NCBI RefSeq assembly: GCF_000710035.2
Contig: NZ_JMJJ01000005.1
Coordinates: 930,001-994,000 of the forward strand
Length of the DNA stretch: 64,000 nt
Origin: Pantoea ananatis LMG 2665
GTDB lineage: Bacteria > Pseudomonadota > Gammaproteobacteria > Enterobacterales > Enterobacteriaceae
Direction: 5' to 3'
Both the position numbers and the translations under genes were made by a program. The notes beneath the pieces are model-generated. The model saw only the letters and a list, made by a program, of their open reading frames with translations. It did not search any database and was not told the origin of the DNA. Shown here in pieces: positions 1-9,522 of the stretch. Position 1 is the stretch's first letter. Every line of letters starts with the position of its first letter.

Positions 1-104
1 AACGACAGGGAGCCGCTCATGCTATGCCCGCTTATGCCGATGCACTGGCACGCCTGCAGTCGCACCCGGAATGCGTGGCCGAGAGCGTGCTGGCCTGCGC
101 GTAA
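1..104 (+). CDS. C-terminal end of an unidentified protein (partial)
   Basis: An open frame entering from the left edge ends at the TAA at 102-104. The visible 33 residues run RQGAAHAMPAYADAL and on to a Cys-Ala terminus. The segment AMPAYADALARLQ loosely resembles the last helix of glutathione S-transferase-like proteins (a P-A-Y-x-x-A-L pattern), but this is too short to rely on. The gene converges with nudK on the other strand. Base composition is like the surrounding backbone. Confidence 0.4.
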   Translation, partial: RQGAAHAMPAYADALARLQSHPECVAESVLACA

Positions 105-148
105 CATTCAGGCAGAGGCGCCTGGTGGCGCGTCTGCTCTGTACTCCA

Positions 149-727
149 TCAGAGCGTGAGCCAGCCTGCAATAAGCGCATGCTGCAATAACATAATGGTT
201 TTGCCATCGCGGATGCGCCCCGCTTTCACCCACTGCATGGCCTCAGGAAACGTGATTTCCAGCACGTCGATGGCTTCATCCTCTACACCGCCGCCCGCAT
301 TTTCCCGCAGCGCGTCGTGATATTCAGCCGCAAAGAAATGCACCAGCTCGGTCACGCCGCCCGGCGACATGTAAACCGAATAGAGGGTTTCCACCTCGCC
401 CACCGCATAGCCGGTTTCTTCAATGGCCTCTTTGCGAATGCAGTCTTCAGGCGAGTCATCATCCAGCAAGCCTGCACAGGCTTCAATCAACATACCGTCT
501 TCATTACCGTTAACGTAGGTGGCAATGCGGAACTGGCGCGTCAGTACCACGCTGTTCTTGTCACGGTTATACAGCAGAATGGTGGCACCGTTGCCGCGGT
601 CGTAAACTTCACGCTTGTGACGCACGAGTTCGCCCCGGTTGTCGGTAATCTCATAAGTGATATTACGCAGGACAAACCAGTTCTCTGACAGCAGCTTATC
701 TTTGATGATGTTGATCTTGAAGGACAT
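149..727 (-). CDS. nudK: NudK-type GDP-mannose / nucleoside diphosphate sugar pyrophosphatase
   Basis: This is a Nudix hydrolase of 192 residues, the usual length for NudK (191 in E. coli). NudK hydrolyses GDP-mannose to GMP and mannose 1-phosphate in the cytoplasm and needs Mg2+. The Nudix box lies near residues 86-108, with the REAIEETGY core that supplies the metal-binding glutamates. The N-terminal residues ([20 protein letters not shown]) and C-terminus ([13 protein letters not shown]) match the family as I know it. ATG at 725-727 has a GGAGC ribosome site in front. In E. coli nudK lies just before aegA-narQ, so the position fits, although ansP now sits between. Confidence 0.93.
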   Translation of the reverse strand: MSFKINIIKDKLLSENWFVLRNITYEITDNRGELVRHKREVYDRGNGATILLYNRDKNSVVLTRQFRIATYVNGNEDGMLIEACAGLLDDDSPEDCIRKEAIEETGYAVGEVETLYSVYMSPGGVTELVHFFAAEYHDALRENAGGGVEDEAIDVLEITFPEAMQWVKAGRIRDGKTIMLLQHALIAGWLTL

Positions 728-834
728 GGACGCTCCGCAGCGACAGAAAGGGAGCCTGAGATAATAGGACGTACGTTAAAAGAAAACTATCTGAATTACG
801 GGCCTTGCGCACGTCATCGTCCATCCTCACAGGC

Positions 835-864
835 AAAAAAAATGCCAGCACGCTGGCTGGCATT
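835..864 (-). terminator. Intrinsic terminator of ansP
   Basis: A 9-bp perfect stem (AATGCCAGC at 841-849 with GCTGGCATT at 856-864, loop of 6) is followed on the minus strand by six T residues (835-840). It lies 19 bases past the ansP stop codon. Confidence 0.85.
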
Positions 865-882
865 CTATGCGAAACGTCTCGG

Positions 883-2355
883 TTACGACGATTTACCGTC
901 GTGCTCGTGATGATCGTGTTCGGTCGCTGCAATGGCGTTCACACGCTTACGCACGCCAAACCAGCCCAGTACCAGAATCACCGCAATCAACGGAATGGAG
1001 GCGATAGTATAGGTGCCGTTTGGATAGTCGAACGCCATCAATACCAGCACGCTGAACAGGAACAGCAGCGTCAGCCATGAGGTAAAAGGCGCGCCTGGCA
1101 GCTTGAAGCTGACGTCGTCTGCCTTGCCTTCTTTGATCGCTTTACGCAGGCGTAGCTGGCAAAGCACGATAAAGCCCCAGGAAGAGATAATGCCGAGTGA
1201 CGCCACGTTTAATACGATCTCAAATACCTGAGACGGCACATAGTAGTTAAGCACCACGCCGATGATATAGACGCCGACGGTCACCAGAATCCCGGCATAG
1301 GGCACCTGCTGGCTGCTCATTTTAGACATGAACTTCGGTGCGGAACCGCCCATCGACATTGAGCGCAGAATACGGCCGGTCGAGTAGAGACCGGAGTTCA
1401 GGCTGGATAACGCCGCACTCAGCACCACAATATTCATAATGCTGCCAATGTAAGGCACGCCCAGCTTAGAGAAGAAGGTCACAAACGGACTTTGCCCAGC
1501 CTGGTAGGCATTCCACGGCAACAACATCACTAACAGCACCACGGAACCGACATAGAACAAACCAATACGCCAGATAACGCTGTTGATCGCCTTCGGCAAC
1601 ATGGTTTCCGGATCTTTACACTCGCCTGCTGCCGTACCGACCAGTTCAATCGAGGCGAAGGCAAATACGACGCCCTGCACCAGCACCAGCGCCGGCAACA
1701 GGCCGTGCGGGAACAAGCCGCCGTTATCCGTGATCAGGTGGAAGCCGGTTGCATTTCCATCGAGCGGTTTGCCCGTGCCGAGGAACACGACACCGACAAC
1801 CAGGAAAATGACAATCGCCAGCACTTTGACCAGCGCGAACCAAAACTCCATTTCGGCGAACCACTTTACGCCGATCATGTTCATGGTACCGACAATCGCC
1901 AGCGCCCCTAACGCAAATACCCACTGCGGCACATCACCAAACGCGCCCCAGTAATGCATATAAAGCGCAACGGCAGTGATATCCACAATCCCGGTCATAG
2001 CCCAGTTAACAAAGTACATCCAGCCTGCCACATAAGAGGCTTTCTCGCCCATGAACTCACGAGCATAGGAGACAAAGCTTCCGCTGCTGGGACGGTGTAA
2101 AACCAGTTCGCCCAGTGCGCGCAGGATGAAGAATGAGAAGATACCGCAGACCAGATAGATGATGGCGAGGGCCGGACCTGCCGCCTGTAAACGGGCGCCT
2201 GCGCCCAGAAACAGCCCCGTACCGATGGCTCCCCCGATGGCAATCATCTGCACGTGACGATTGCCCATGGCCTTCTTATAGCCGGAGTCGTGGGAATTGA
2301 GCCAGCGTCGTTTCGCAGCGCGCATGTCCGCTGCGGATTTCTTTGTAGATTTCAT
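883..2355 (-). CDS. ansP: L-asparagine permease (APC superfamily)
   Basis: This is an amino acid/proton symporter of the inner membrane, 490 residues from the chosen start; E. coli AnsP has 499. Almost every segment matches AnsP as I know it, including the first helix (MIAIGGAIGTGLFLGAGARL), the LHRPSSGSFVSYARE loop and KLPGAPFTSWLTLLFL near the end. About twelve hydrophobic helices are visible. The C-terminus ends in a His-rich tail (EHDHHEHDGKSS). The start at 2355 is chosen because AGGAAGG precedes that ATG; a GTG codon 8 codons upstream is less well placed. It is monocistronic with its own terminator. In E. coli ansP sits elsewhere, so its place beside nudK is a rearrangement. Confidence 0.93.
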   Translation of the reverse strand: MKSTKKSAADMRAAKRRWLNSHDSGYKKAMGNRHVQMIAIGGAIGTGLFLGAGARLQAAGPALAIIYLVCGIFSFFILRALGELVLHRPSSGSFVSYAREFMGEKASYVAGWMYFVNWAMTGIVDITAVALYMHYWGAFGDVPQWVFALGALAIVGTMNMIGVKWFAEMEFWFALVKVLAIVIFLVVGVVFLGTGKPLDGNATGFHLITDNGGLFPHGLLPALVLVQGVVFAFASIELVGTAAGECKDPETMLPKAINSVIWRIGLFYVGSVVLLVMLLPWNAYQAGQSPFVTFFSKLGVPYIGSIMNIVVLSAALSSLNSGLYSTGRILRSMSMGGSAPKFMSKMSSQQVPYAGILVTVGVYIIGVVLNYYVPSQVFEIVLNVASLGIISSWGFIVLCQLRLRKAIKEGKADDVSFKLPGAPFTSWLTLLFLFSVLVLMAFDYPNGTYTIASIPLIAVILVLGWFGVRKRVNAIAATEHDHHEHDGKSS

Positions 2356-2571
2356 AGCCTTCCTGTTTGTCCTGACCATAAGTCATAGCGCATCCAAACG
2401 ATTGCGTTCAGCACTGCGAAATGGGTTGTCTTCCTCTGTGCGTCCGCCTGTGAGTTTACGGAAAGCGGCGCGGGAATTTACGGCGATGAATCCTAACCGT
2501 TATGTAACATCGAAGCAAAATATACCGAGGGGATATGCGGGACGATTTGTAAAAAATTTTTCTGAGATCAC

Positions 2572-2598
2572 AAAAAAACCGGCCATTGGCTGGCCGGT
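2572..2598 (-). terminator. Intrinsic terminator of the DUF1471 gene
   Basis: The stem ACCGGCCA (2578-2585) pairs with TGGCCGGT (2591-2598). It is followed on the minus strand by a run of T residues (2572-2577). It lies about 30 bases beyond the stop codon at 2628. Confidence 0.8.
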
Positions 2599-2627
2599 AA
2601 ACACTACAGGGATGGAATAGAGAGGGT

Positions 2628-2900
2628 TTAGCGGTAAATCTCTGCGGTGCCGGTCCAGAGGCTGGAATCACCCGGCGTGTTCACACCGATGACCCGGAAG
2701 TGGCTGGCGCCTTCGGCTTTCGCCTGTTGTGAAAGCTGGCGAGTCACATCGTCAAGTGAACCATTTACGCTGGAAACAGAGACGCTGCCGATTTTTTGCA
2801 GATCCTGTGCCTCGCGTTGGTCCACCGCCGTGGCGGCCAAGGTAGAAAATGACGCAGTGGCCAACAGGGCGGCGGTGAGGTAAGCAGGTAATCGTTTCAT
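2628..2900 (-). CDS. Small periplasmic DUF1471 (YdgH/BhsA/McbA-like) protein
   Basis: This 90-residue protein has a clear signal peptide (MKRLPAYLTAALLATASFSTLAATA, cleavage probably after ALA near residue 23). The DUF1471 core follows: KIGSVSVSS then a central helix (DDVTRQLSQQAKAEGASHFRVIGV) and a final strand ending in GTAEIYR. Members such as BhsA and McbA are exported and tied to stress resistance and biofilm behaviour. The exact paralogue cannot be named from sequence alone. It is a single-gene unit with its own terminator, transcribed away from narQ. Confidence 0.85.
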   Translation of the reverse strand: MKRLPAYLTAALLATASFSTLAATAVDQREAQDLQKIGSVSVSSVNGSLDDVTRQLSQQAKAEGASHFRVIGVNTPGDSSLWTGTAEIYR

Positions 2901-3153
2901 AAATACTCCTGTACTCGCGTTGGTCGCTGTGGTTAAACACGTTATTGATTATTGGCGAGACAATGCAAGCCAACCTTTGTGAGTTGTAAAGCTGTGCGAG
3001 TAATGGTCGGTCTGACGTCGGGATTCCTGGGAAACGTCAATCCGGGTGAGTAAAGCTGCTGAACGGTCTCATTTCGGGCTATTTCATGACAGGTCACCTG
3101 GCGTCCTCTGCCACCTCTTTTATCCTTCCCTGTTACTGAAGGGGTTATTTGTT

Positions 3154-4842
3154 GTGATTGTTAAACGCTCTGTTACCCGAAGTATTGCGCAGTCTTTAAC
3201 GCTGATTGTGTTGCTGGCTTTGCTGACAACCGGTCTGGCTCTGCTCACCCTTTCCAGCAGCCTGCGTGACGCGAAAGCCATTAATCTGGCCGGTTCGCTA
3301 CGGATGCAGAGTTACCGGCTGGCCTGGGATGCCAGGCTGGAGCCTCGCCTGCTGGTAGCGCATCTTGCGCAGTTCCAGCACACGCTTGATGCCCCCGTTT
3401 TACAAGGCCTCGACCGCCCCTGGGTGCCACATAAAGTTATTAACCACTATCAACGTTTGCGCGCGGGCTGGCCGGAGTTAGCTCAGCATCTTGATGCCGA
3501 TGCAGCAGAAGCCTGGCAGCTTCAAATGCCCGTCTACGTGGGGGAAATCGATCGCTTTGTCCTGGAACTGCAGCGTTATGCTGAACTGAAAATGCGGGTG
3601 GTGGCGATCAGTAGCCTGACGGGCCTGGTGGCGATCGTGGCGCTGGCGTTGATGACGATACGCTTTACCCGTCAGCAGGTCGTTAAGCCGCTGAACGCGC
3701 TGGTCACCGCCAGTCGTTATGTGGAAAAGGGCAATTTTGCGTTCCCGCCTCTGCACGTCCAGCAGCAGAATGAACTTAAGGTGCTGTCACACACCTTCAG
3801 CAGCATGGCCGCCCAGTTGCACGCGCACTATCAGCTCCTGGAGCAGCGGGTCCGCGATAAAACCCGGGATCTGACCCAGGCAAACCGCACGCTTTCGCTG
3901 CTCTATCAGAGCTCTCAGATTTTAGCGCGCGGCCCCCTGCATCCGGCCCTGTTCAACAGCGTGTTGGCCAGCGTGCTTGCCAGAGAAAAGCTTGCGTTTA
4001 TCCGCCTGGAAGGCGAGCAGTTTACCTTTGAGTCCGGGCAAATCGCCCCTTCTCAGGCCTGGCATCAGTTACCCTTGCAGCAGGGCGATCACCCTATTGG
4101 CACCCTGCACTGGCAAACGACCGTTACGACGCCGCCTGCAGCATTAATGCAGAGCCTGGCGGCAATGCTGGCCCGGTCAGTCTGGATCTGGCAGACCCAA
4201 AAACAGCAGCAGCAGATGCTATTGATTGAAGAGCGCGCCACCATTGCACGCGAGCTGCATGATTCGCTGGCTCAGGCACTGACCTACCTGCGTATTCAAC
4301 TGACGCTGCTGCGGCGCACTGTCGATGCGCGCGATCGGGCAGCACATGACATTATTGCCGAATTCGATCTTGCGCTGGCTGAAGCTTACCGTCAGCTCCG
4401 TGAGTTGCTTGCCACCTTCCGTTTAACGATTGAAAAATCCGATCTGATGGCCGCACTGCACGCAATGATCGCCCCCTTGCAGAAGCAGTCTGAGGCCGAC
4501 ATCCATTTCACCTGCCAGCCAGGGCTTGAGGCGCTGGATGCTCAACAGCAGGTACACGTACTCCAGATTGCCCGCGAGGCGCTGCTTAACGCCATTCGCC
4601 ATGCAAATGCACAGATGATTACCCTCGACTATCAGCACACAGATGAAGGCGAACATATACTGAGCGTGACGGATGATGGTATTGGGATCGGCACGACAGA
4701 GGAACCGCAGGGGCATTACGGGCTGACGACCATGACGGAGCGGGCTGAACGGCTAGCCGGATCCTTACAGATTACGGCACAACCACGCGGAACACGTGTC
4801 ACACTGCGTTTTCCATCGCGTCCGGCGCTGCCGCGTGAGTAG
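3154..4842 (+). CDS. narQ: Nitrate/nitrite sensor histidine kinase NarQ
   Basis: NarQ senses periplasmic nitrate and nitrite and phosphorylates NarP/NarL response regulators. The frame is open from 3046, but the GTG at 3154 gives a protein starting MIVKRSVTRS, matching MIVKRP of E. coli NarQ, with GAAGGGG nine bases upstream. That makes 562 residues against 566. Seen in order: a first membrane helix (about 14-34), the nitrate-binding P-box (INLAGSLRMQSYRL, about 43-56), a second helix (about 150-170), HAMP, a GAF-like central part, a HisKA_3 dimerisation helix with the phospho-acceptor in TIARELHDSLAQ (His about 369), and a HATPase region with DDGIGIG and GHYGLTTM. The partner narP is the next gene. 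Confidence 0.94.
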   Translation: MIVKRSVTRSIAQSLTLIVLLALLTTGLALLTLSSSLRDAKAINLAGSLRMQSYRLAWDARLEPRLLVAHLAQFQHTLDAPVLQGLDRPWVPHKVINHYQRLRAGWPELAQHLDADAAEAWQLQMPVYVGEIDRFVLELQRYAELKMRVVAISSLTGLVAIVALALMTIRFTRQQVVKPLNALVTASRYVEKGNFAFPPLHVQQQNELKVLSHTFSSMAAQLHAHYQLLEQRVRDKTRDLTQANRTLSLLYQSSQILARGPLHPALFNSVLASVLAREKLAFIRLEGEQFTFESGQIAPSQAWHQLPLQQGDHPIGTLHWQTTVTTPPAALMQSLAAMLARSVWIWQTQKQQQQMLLIEERATIARELHDSLAQALTYLRIQLTLLRRTVDARDRAAHDIIAEFDLALAEAYRQLRELLATFRLTIEKSDLMAALHAMIAPLQKQSEADIHFTCQPGLEALDAQQQVHVLQIAREALLNAIRHANAQMITLDYQHTDEGEHILSVTDDGIGIGTTEEPQGHYGLTTMTERAERLAGSLQITAQPRGTRVTLRFPSRPALPRE

Positions 4843-5031
4843 TGCTGTTGCCCGCCATTGTGTATTTTAATAACATCCTGAGATCATACAAGATGTGGCA
4901 GATCAACACCTGAAGGCAGAATTAACCATTACAATCAACATTCTGCGCATCACCATTCTTGAACGGTCTGGAAAGCCGATCGTTCGCATTGCCCGTACCG
5001 CCGTCTGACATCCAGTGCACAGGGAGCTAAC

Positions 5032-5664
5032 ATGGCACAACCTGCTTTAACCATTATGATCGTGGACGATCATCCCCTTATGCGCCGGGGCATCCGCCAG
5101 CTACTGGCGCTGGAGCCGCAGTTGCAGGTCATCGCTGAAGCCAGTAACGGGACTGAAGCGCTGGCGGAAGCCCGCCGTCTGACACCGGATATCATCCTGC
5201 TCGATCTCAACATGAAAGGGATGTCAGGGCTGGATACGTTAAAAGCGCTTCGTCATGAAGGCATCAGCTCACGTATTCTGGTGCTGACGGTCTCTGACGC
5301 GCGCAGCGACATTTACGCCCTGGTGGATGCAGGAGCGGACGGCTATTTACTCAAAGACAGCGAACCCGAAATCTTGTTGCGCCAGATCATGCAGGCCCTA
5401 CAGGGTGAGACGGTGTTTAGCGATGCGGTAAGGCACGCTCTGTCCATGCGACATAACAGTGACGATCCCTTCCGCTTGCTGACCGAACGCGAACGCGGCG
5501 TGATGCAGGAAGTGGCGCGGGGCTTGTCTAATAAAGACGTGGCTCATGCACTTCATATCTCGGAAGAAACGGTGAAGGTCCACATTCGTAATGTCCTGCG
5601 CAAACTTGATGTACGTTCACGCGTTGCTGCAACAATTATGTGGATTGAGCGCCGAAACAGTTGA
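5032..5664 (+). CDS. narP: Nitrate/nitrite response regulator NarP
   Basis: This is a 210-residue NarL/FixJ-type response regulator. The receiver domain starts TIMIVDDHPLMRRG. It carries the phospho-acceptor Asp in IILLDLNMKGMSGLDTL and the conserved Lys in GYLLKDSEPE. A C-terminal LuxR-type helix-turn-helix follows (LTERERGVMQEVARGLSNKDVA, then SEETVKVHIRNVLRKLDVRSR). GMSGLDTL and the C-terminal VAATIMWIE are NarP-like rather than NarL-like. It lies 189 bp after narQ on the same strand, an arrangement absent from E. coli, where narP is near the ccm genes. AGGGAGC precedes the ATG. Role: activation and repression of anaerobic respiratory genes under nitrate. Confidence 0.92.
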   Translation: MAQPALTIMIVDDHPLMRRGIRQLLALEPQLQVIAEASNGTEALAEARRLTPDIILLDLNMKGMSGLDTLKALRHEGISSRILVLTVSDARSDIYALVDAGADGYLLKDSEPEILLRQIMQALQGETVFSDAVRHALSMRHNSDDPFRLLTERERGVMQEVARGLSNKDVAHALHISEETVKVHIRNVLRKLDVRSRVAATIMWIERRNS

Positions 5665-5695
5665 TAAAAAACGCGCAAACTTACACATTCTCTAC

Positions 5696-5713
5696 AATTT
5701 CTCCACTTTTCAA
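5696..5713 (+). promoter_or_regulatory. Possible BaeR box upstream of acrD
   Basis: The 18 bases here contain TTTCTCCA (5698-5705), an exact match to the left half of the published BaeR consensus (TTTTTCTCCATDATTGGC); the right half is poorly matched. acrD is a known BaeSR and CpxAR target in E. coli. The site is 117 bases before the acrD start. The assignment is an inference from a partial match and should be treated as tentative. Confidence 0.3.
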
Positions 5714-5829
5714 ACCCGCCTCGCACGTAAAGTAGAGTCCTACCCGTGCGTGGTTTGCGTGGATTTTCCTGTGCGTCACGCGCTGCATCGCTCATATTAA
5801 TAATAAAAGCAGTGAGGAGTGTCGGTTCA

Positions 5830-8800
5830 ATGTCGAATTTCTTTATCGACCGCCCAATTTTCGCCTGGGTTTTGGCTATTTTATTGTGTCTTTGCGGCAC
5901 GCTCGCCATTATTTCACTTCCTGTTGAGCAATATCCCGATCTCGCCCCGCCCAACGTGCGTATTACCGCCACTTATCCCGGCGCCTCAGCGCAAACGCTG
6001 GAAAATACCGTCACCCAGGTTATCGAACAGAACATGACCGGTATCGATAACCTGATGTATATGTCCTCCAACAGCAGTAATACCGGCCAGGCGCAAATCA
6101 CCCTCACCTTTACCGCGGGTACCAATCCTGATGAAGCCCGTCAGCAGGTTCAGAATCAGTTGCAGTCGGCCCTGCGCCAGTTACCTCAACCGGTGCAGTC
6201 ACAAGGGGTGACCGTCAATAAAACCGGCGACAGTAACATTTTGATGGTGGCGTTTGTCTCAACTGACGGCAGCATGAACAAACAAGATATTGCTGATTAT
6301 GTCGCCAGTAATATTCAGGAGCCCTTAAGCCGTATTGATGGGGTGGGTGAAGTGGATGCCTACGGTACGCAATATGCTATGCGCATCTGGCTCGATCCCT
6401 ACAAGCTGACCGCCTATGCCCTGACCACCGATGATGTGGTCAATGCCATCAAATCCCAGAATACCCAGGTTGCAGTGGGCCAGGTGGGTGGGCTACCGGC
6501 CGTCAATAATCAGGCGCTGAACGCCACGGTGAACGCGCAGGCGATGCTGCAAACCCCCGACCAGTTTAAAGCGATTACCCTGAAGAATAATCCCGATGGC
6601 TCCGTGGTGACGCTAGGTGATGTCGCAACGGTGGCGCTCGGCGCTGAAAAATACGATTCCCTCAGCCGCTACAATGGCCAGTCCGCCTCCGGCCTGGGCA
6701 TAAAACTGGCCTCCGGTGCCAACGAGATGAACACCGATAAACTGGTGCGGGCGCGGCTGGATGAATTATCACACTATTTTCCGCACGGGCTGGAAGCGAA
6801 AATCGCGTATGAAACCACGCCCTTTGTTAAAGCCTCTATCACCGACGTGGTCAAAACCCTGCTGGAAGCTATTCTGCTGGTATTTGGCGTGATGTATCTG
6901 TTTATGCAGAACTTCCGGGCCACGTTAATCCCTACCATCGCGGTGCCCGTCGTGCTGCTTGGCACCTTTTGTGTGATCTTTGCCTTCGGCTACAGCATCA
7001 ACACCCTGACCATGTTCGCTATGGTGCTGGCGATAGGCCTGCTCGTAGACGATGCGATTGTGGTCGTGGAGAACGTTGAACGTATCATGAGCGAGGAAGG
7101 GATCTCGCCGCGCGCTGCCACCCGCAAATCGATGGGGCAAATCCAGGGGGCACTGGTCGGAATTGCGCTGGTACTCTCCGCCGTATTTATTCCTATGGCC
7201 TTTTTTGGTGGCACCGTAGGGGCAATCTACCGCCAGTTTTCGGTGACTATTGTCTCCGCCATGATCCTGTCGGTGTTGGTCGCGATGATCCTGACACCCG
7301 CCCTGTGTGCCACGCTGCTTAAGCCCATCGCCAAAGGGGAACATCACGGCGAGCGCGGCTTCTTTCGCTGGTTTAACCACCATTTCAACCGCAACGCCGA
7401 CCGCTATCAGCGTGGTGTCGCCCACATTCTGCGCACGGGGGGCCGCTGGCTGCTGTTGTATGTGGGGATTATTGGCATCATGGCGTTCCTGTTTCTTCAT
7501 CTGCCTTCGTCTTTTCTGCCCCAGGAAGATCGGGGCATGATTTTGACCCAAGTCCAGCTTCCCGCCGGTTCCAGCATGAATCAGACCTCGGCGGTAGTGG
7601 CTAAAGTGGAAAAGTACTACCTGACGAAAGAAAAAGATAACGTGCTGTCGGTCTTCTCAACGATCGGTTCCGGCCCCGGCGGGAACGGGCAGAACGTCGC
7701 GCGTCTGTTTATTCGTTTGAAAGACTGGGGTGACAGACCCGGGGCCGATCGCACGTCGTTCGCCATCATTAAGCGCGCCGGAAAAGCGTTCAAACACATC
7801 AATGAGGCCACGGTCATTGCGAGCAGTCCGCCGGCGATTACCGGTCTGGGCAGCTCATCAGGCTTTGACCTGGAAATACAGGATCATGGCGGCATCGGGC
7901 ATGACAAGCTCATGGCGATGCGCGACATGCTGCTCGACAAGGCCAGCAAAGATAAGCTCCTGTCCCGTGTCCGTCATAACGGCCTTGATGACAGCCCGCA
8001 GTTGCAAATTGATATTGATGAGCGCAAAGCCCAGGCGCTGGGCGTATCACTGGATACCATTAACGACACGCTAGCCACTGCCTGGGGCTCAAGCTACGTG
8101 AACGACTTTCTGGATCGTGGACGGGTAAAAAAAGTGTATGTACAGGCTGATGCGCCCTATCGCATGCTGCCCGGCGATGTCGATAAATGGTACGTGCGTA
8201 ACAGCAGTGGCACCATGGTGCCCTTCTCGGCATTTGCCACCAGCCGCTGGCAAACCGGTTCACCGCGTCTGGAACGCTATAACGGCTACTCCTCCCTGGA
8301 AATCGTGGGGGAAGCCGCAGAGGGCGTGAGTAGCGGTACAGCGATGAATGAAATGGAGAAACTGGTCGAATCCCTGCCGCTTGGCGTGGGTTTCCAGTGG
8401 ACGGGAGCATCCTATCAGGAGCGGTTATCGGGCTCTCAGGCACCCGCGCTGTATGTGGTTTCGCTGCTGGTTGTCTTCCTCTGCCTGGCAGCCCTGTATG
8501 AAAGCTGGTCGATCCCGTTCTCTGTCATGCTGGTCGTCCCGCTTGGCGTGATCGGTGCGCTGATTGCCACCTGGACGCGCGGGCTGGAGAACGACGTCTA
8601 TTTCCAGGTGGGCTTGCTGACCGTGGTCGGGCTTTCGGCCAAGAACGCCATCCTGATTGTCGAGTTTGCTAACGAGCTTAACAGTAAGGGAGGCGAACTG
8701 ATTGAATCGACGCTGGCGGCGTCACGCCAGCGCCTGCGGCCGATCCTGATGACGTCGCTGGCCTTTATCTTCGGTGTGCTGCCGATGGCGATCAGCAGCG

Positions 8801-8946
8801 GCGCAGGCTCCGGCAGTCAGCATTCTGTGGGAACGGGCGTGATGGGCGGGATGATTTCTGCCACGATTCTGGCCATTCTGTTTGTGCCGCTGTTCTTTGT
8901 GCTGGTGCGTCGCCGCTTTCCCCTGAAAGAGAAGCATCGGGACTGA
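5830..8946 (+). CDS. acrD: RND multidrug efflux transporter AcrD
   Basis: This is a proton-driven inner-membrane RND pump of 1038 residues (E. coli AcrD 1037). It exports aminoglycosides and other polar drugs with AcrA and TolC. The start is placed at [15 protein letters not shown], the standard RND N-terminus, with GAGGAGT ten bases upstream; the frame is open from 5746. Family features visible: the first-helix motif, the TM4 proton relay aspartates ([18 protein letters not shown]), the [14 protein letters not shown] segment, two large periplasmic loops, and TM10 with the conserved Lys ([15 protein letters not shown]). No membrane-fusion protein gene is adjacent, as expected for AcrD, which borrows AcrA. 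Confidence 0.95.
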   Translation: MSNFFIDRPIFAWVLAILLCLCGTLAIISLPVEQYPDLAPPNVRITATYPGASAQTLENTVTQVIEQNMTGIDNLMYMSSNSSNTGQAQITLTFTAGTNPDEARQQVQNQLQSALRQLPQPVQSQGVTVNKTGDSNILMVAFVSTDGSMNKQDIADYVASNIQEPLSRIDGVGEVDAYGTQYAMRIWLDPYKLTAYALTTDDVVNAIKSQNTQVAVGQVGGLPAVNNQALNATVNAQAMLQTPDQFKAITLKNNPDGSVVTLGDVATVALGAEKYDSLSRYNGQSASGLGIKLASGANEMNTDKLVRARLDELSHYFPHGLEAKIAYETTPFVKASITDVVKTLLEAILLVFGVMYLFMQNFRATLIPTIAVPVVLLGTFCVIFAFGYSINTLTMFAMVLAIGLLVDDAIVVVENVERIMSEEGISPRAATRKSMGQIQGALVGIALVLSAVFIPMAFFGGTVGAIYRQFSVTIVSAMILSVLVAMILTPALCATLLKPIAKGEHHGERGFFRWFNHHFNRNADRYQRGVAHILRTGGRWLLLYVGIIGIMAFLFLHLPSSFLPQEDRGMILTQVQLPAGSSMNQTSAVVAKVEKYYLTKEKDNVLSVFSTIGSGPGGNGQNVARLFIRLKDWGDRPGADRTSFAIIKRAGKAFKHINEATVIASSPPAITGLGSSSGFDLEIQDHGGIGHDKLMAMRDMLLDKASKDKLLSRVRHNGLDDSPQLQIDIDERKAQALGVSLDTINDTLATAWGSSYVNDFLDRGRVKKVYVQADAPYRMLPGDVDKWYVRNSSGTMVPFSAFATSRWQTGSPRLERYNGYSSLEIVGEAAEGVSSGTAMNEMEKLVESLPLGVGFQWTGASYQERLSGSQAPALYVVSLLVVFLCLAALYESWSIPFSVMLVVPLGVIGALIATWTRGLENDVYFQVGLLTVVGLSAKNAILIVEFANELNSKGGELIESTLAASRQRLRPILMTSLAFIFGVLPMAISSGAGSGSQHSVGTGVMGGMISATILAILFVPLFFVLVRRRFPLKEKHRD

Positions 8947-8954
8947 TTAACCCG

Positions 8955-9014
8955 CTTGCCTGACGGTGCCTCAATCAGGCAAAAAAAACGGCCTCTGTTC
9001 GCAGCGGCCGTTTT
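8955..9014 (+). terminator. Double hairpin terminator after acrD
   Basis: The first hairpin is TTGCCTGA (8955-8962) with TCAGGCAA (8974-8981). It runs into a poly-A that begins a second hairpin, AAAACGGCC (8985-8993) with GGCCGTTTT (9006-9014). The second is symmetrical with A and T flanks, so it can act in both directions and would also serve ypfM on the minus strand. Confidence 0.8.
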
Positions 9015-9075
9015 ATTCGTGTGTGTGGTCAGAATTACAGCAGAGGGGAAAGTGCCCTGCTTTTCTCCTCACGTG

Positions 9076-9138
9076 TTACTTGTTGCGTAACATCGCTTCG
9101 ATGAATTCTTTCCAGTTCCCCATTTCGGTGTCAATCAT
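9076..9138 (-). CDS. ypfM: YpfM microprotein (20 residues)
   Basis: This very short gene encodes MIDTEMGNWKEFIEAMLRNK. E. coli YpfM is MIERELGNWKDFIEVMLRK, in the same position and orientation between acrD and yffB, so length, motif and context all agree. The ribosome site on the minus strand is AGAGGG, a few bases upstream of the ATG. The function of YpfM is not established to my knowledge; the E. coli protein has been detected as a small expressed protein. The peptide would form one amphipathic helix. Confidence 0.9.
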   Translation of the reverse strand: MIDTEMGNWKEFIEAMLRNK

Positions 9139-9522
9139 AGAACCCTCTCTTATTGTAGTGGCAATATTACGCCTTTTTTTTCGCCTGGTGAATACGTTTA
9201 CACCTGTCATTACTATCGGCAAAGGCGACAAAAAGCTGAGTATTTTCTGATTTGCTGGCTGACGCACACTTCAGCAAGGGCCTAAGCTGACAGGTTTTAA
9301 TGCGGTTTTGACCAGGACGTAGCCTAAAAATCACAATTAAGGAAATTCTTAATTCCGAAATGATAAACCGCGAAATCATTAGAGGCAAAACTGAAACCGT
9401 TTACCCCCGACGGGAAACGCCTCTGTGCAGGGTATTTTTCGATACAGGCGCGATCGGGCGGATGCTGCATCAGATCACACTATGGTAAACTCCAGAGCTA
9501 ATTTTAATGACAGGAGCAGGCG
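9139..9522. other. Intergenic region between ypfM and yffB
   Basis: A 384-base non-coding stretch that should hold the promoters of ypfM (minus) and yffB-dapE-ypfN (plus). It is AT-rich in its middle. A perfect inverted repeat, AATTAAG (9335-9341) and CTTAATT (9348-9354) with six bases between, lies there. No further gene or known regulatory site was recognised. Confidence 0.5.

Noticed and set aside
317..688. Plus-strand 123-codon frame opposite nudK
   Set aside because: It is the antisense shadow of nudK, which has clear Nudix motifs.
6925..7551. Minus-strand 208-codon frame inside acrD
   Set aside because: Antisense of acrD with His/Gln-rich composition typical of shadow frames.
9335..9354. 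PmrA/BasR box
   Set aside because: PmrA boxes are direct repeats with five bases between; here the hexamers are inverted with six bases between.
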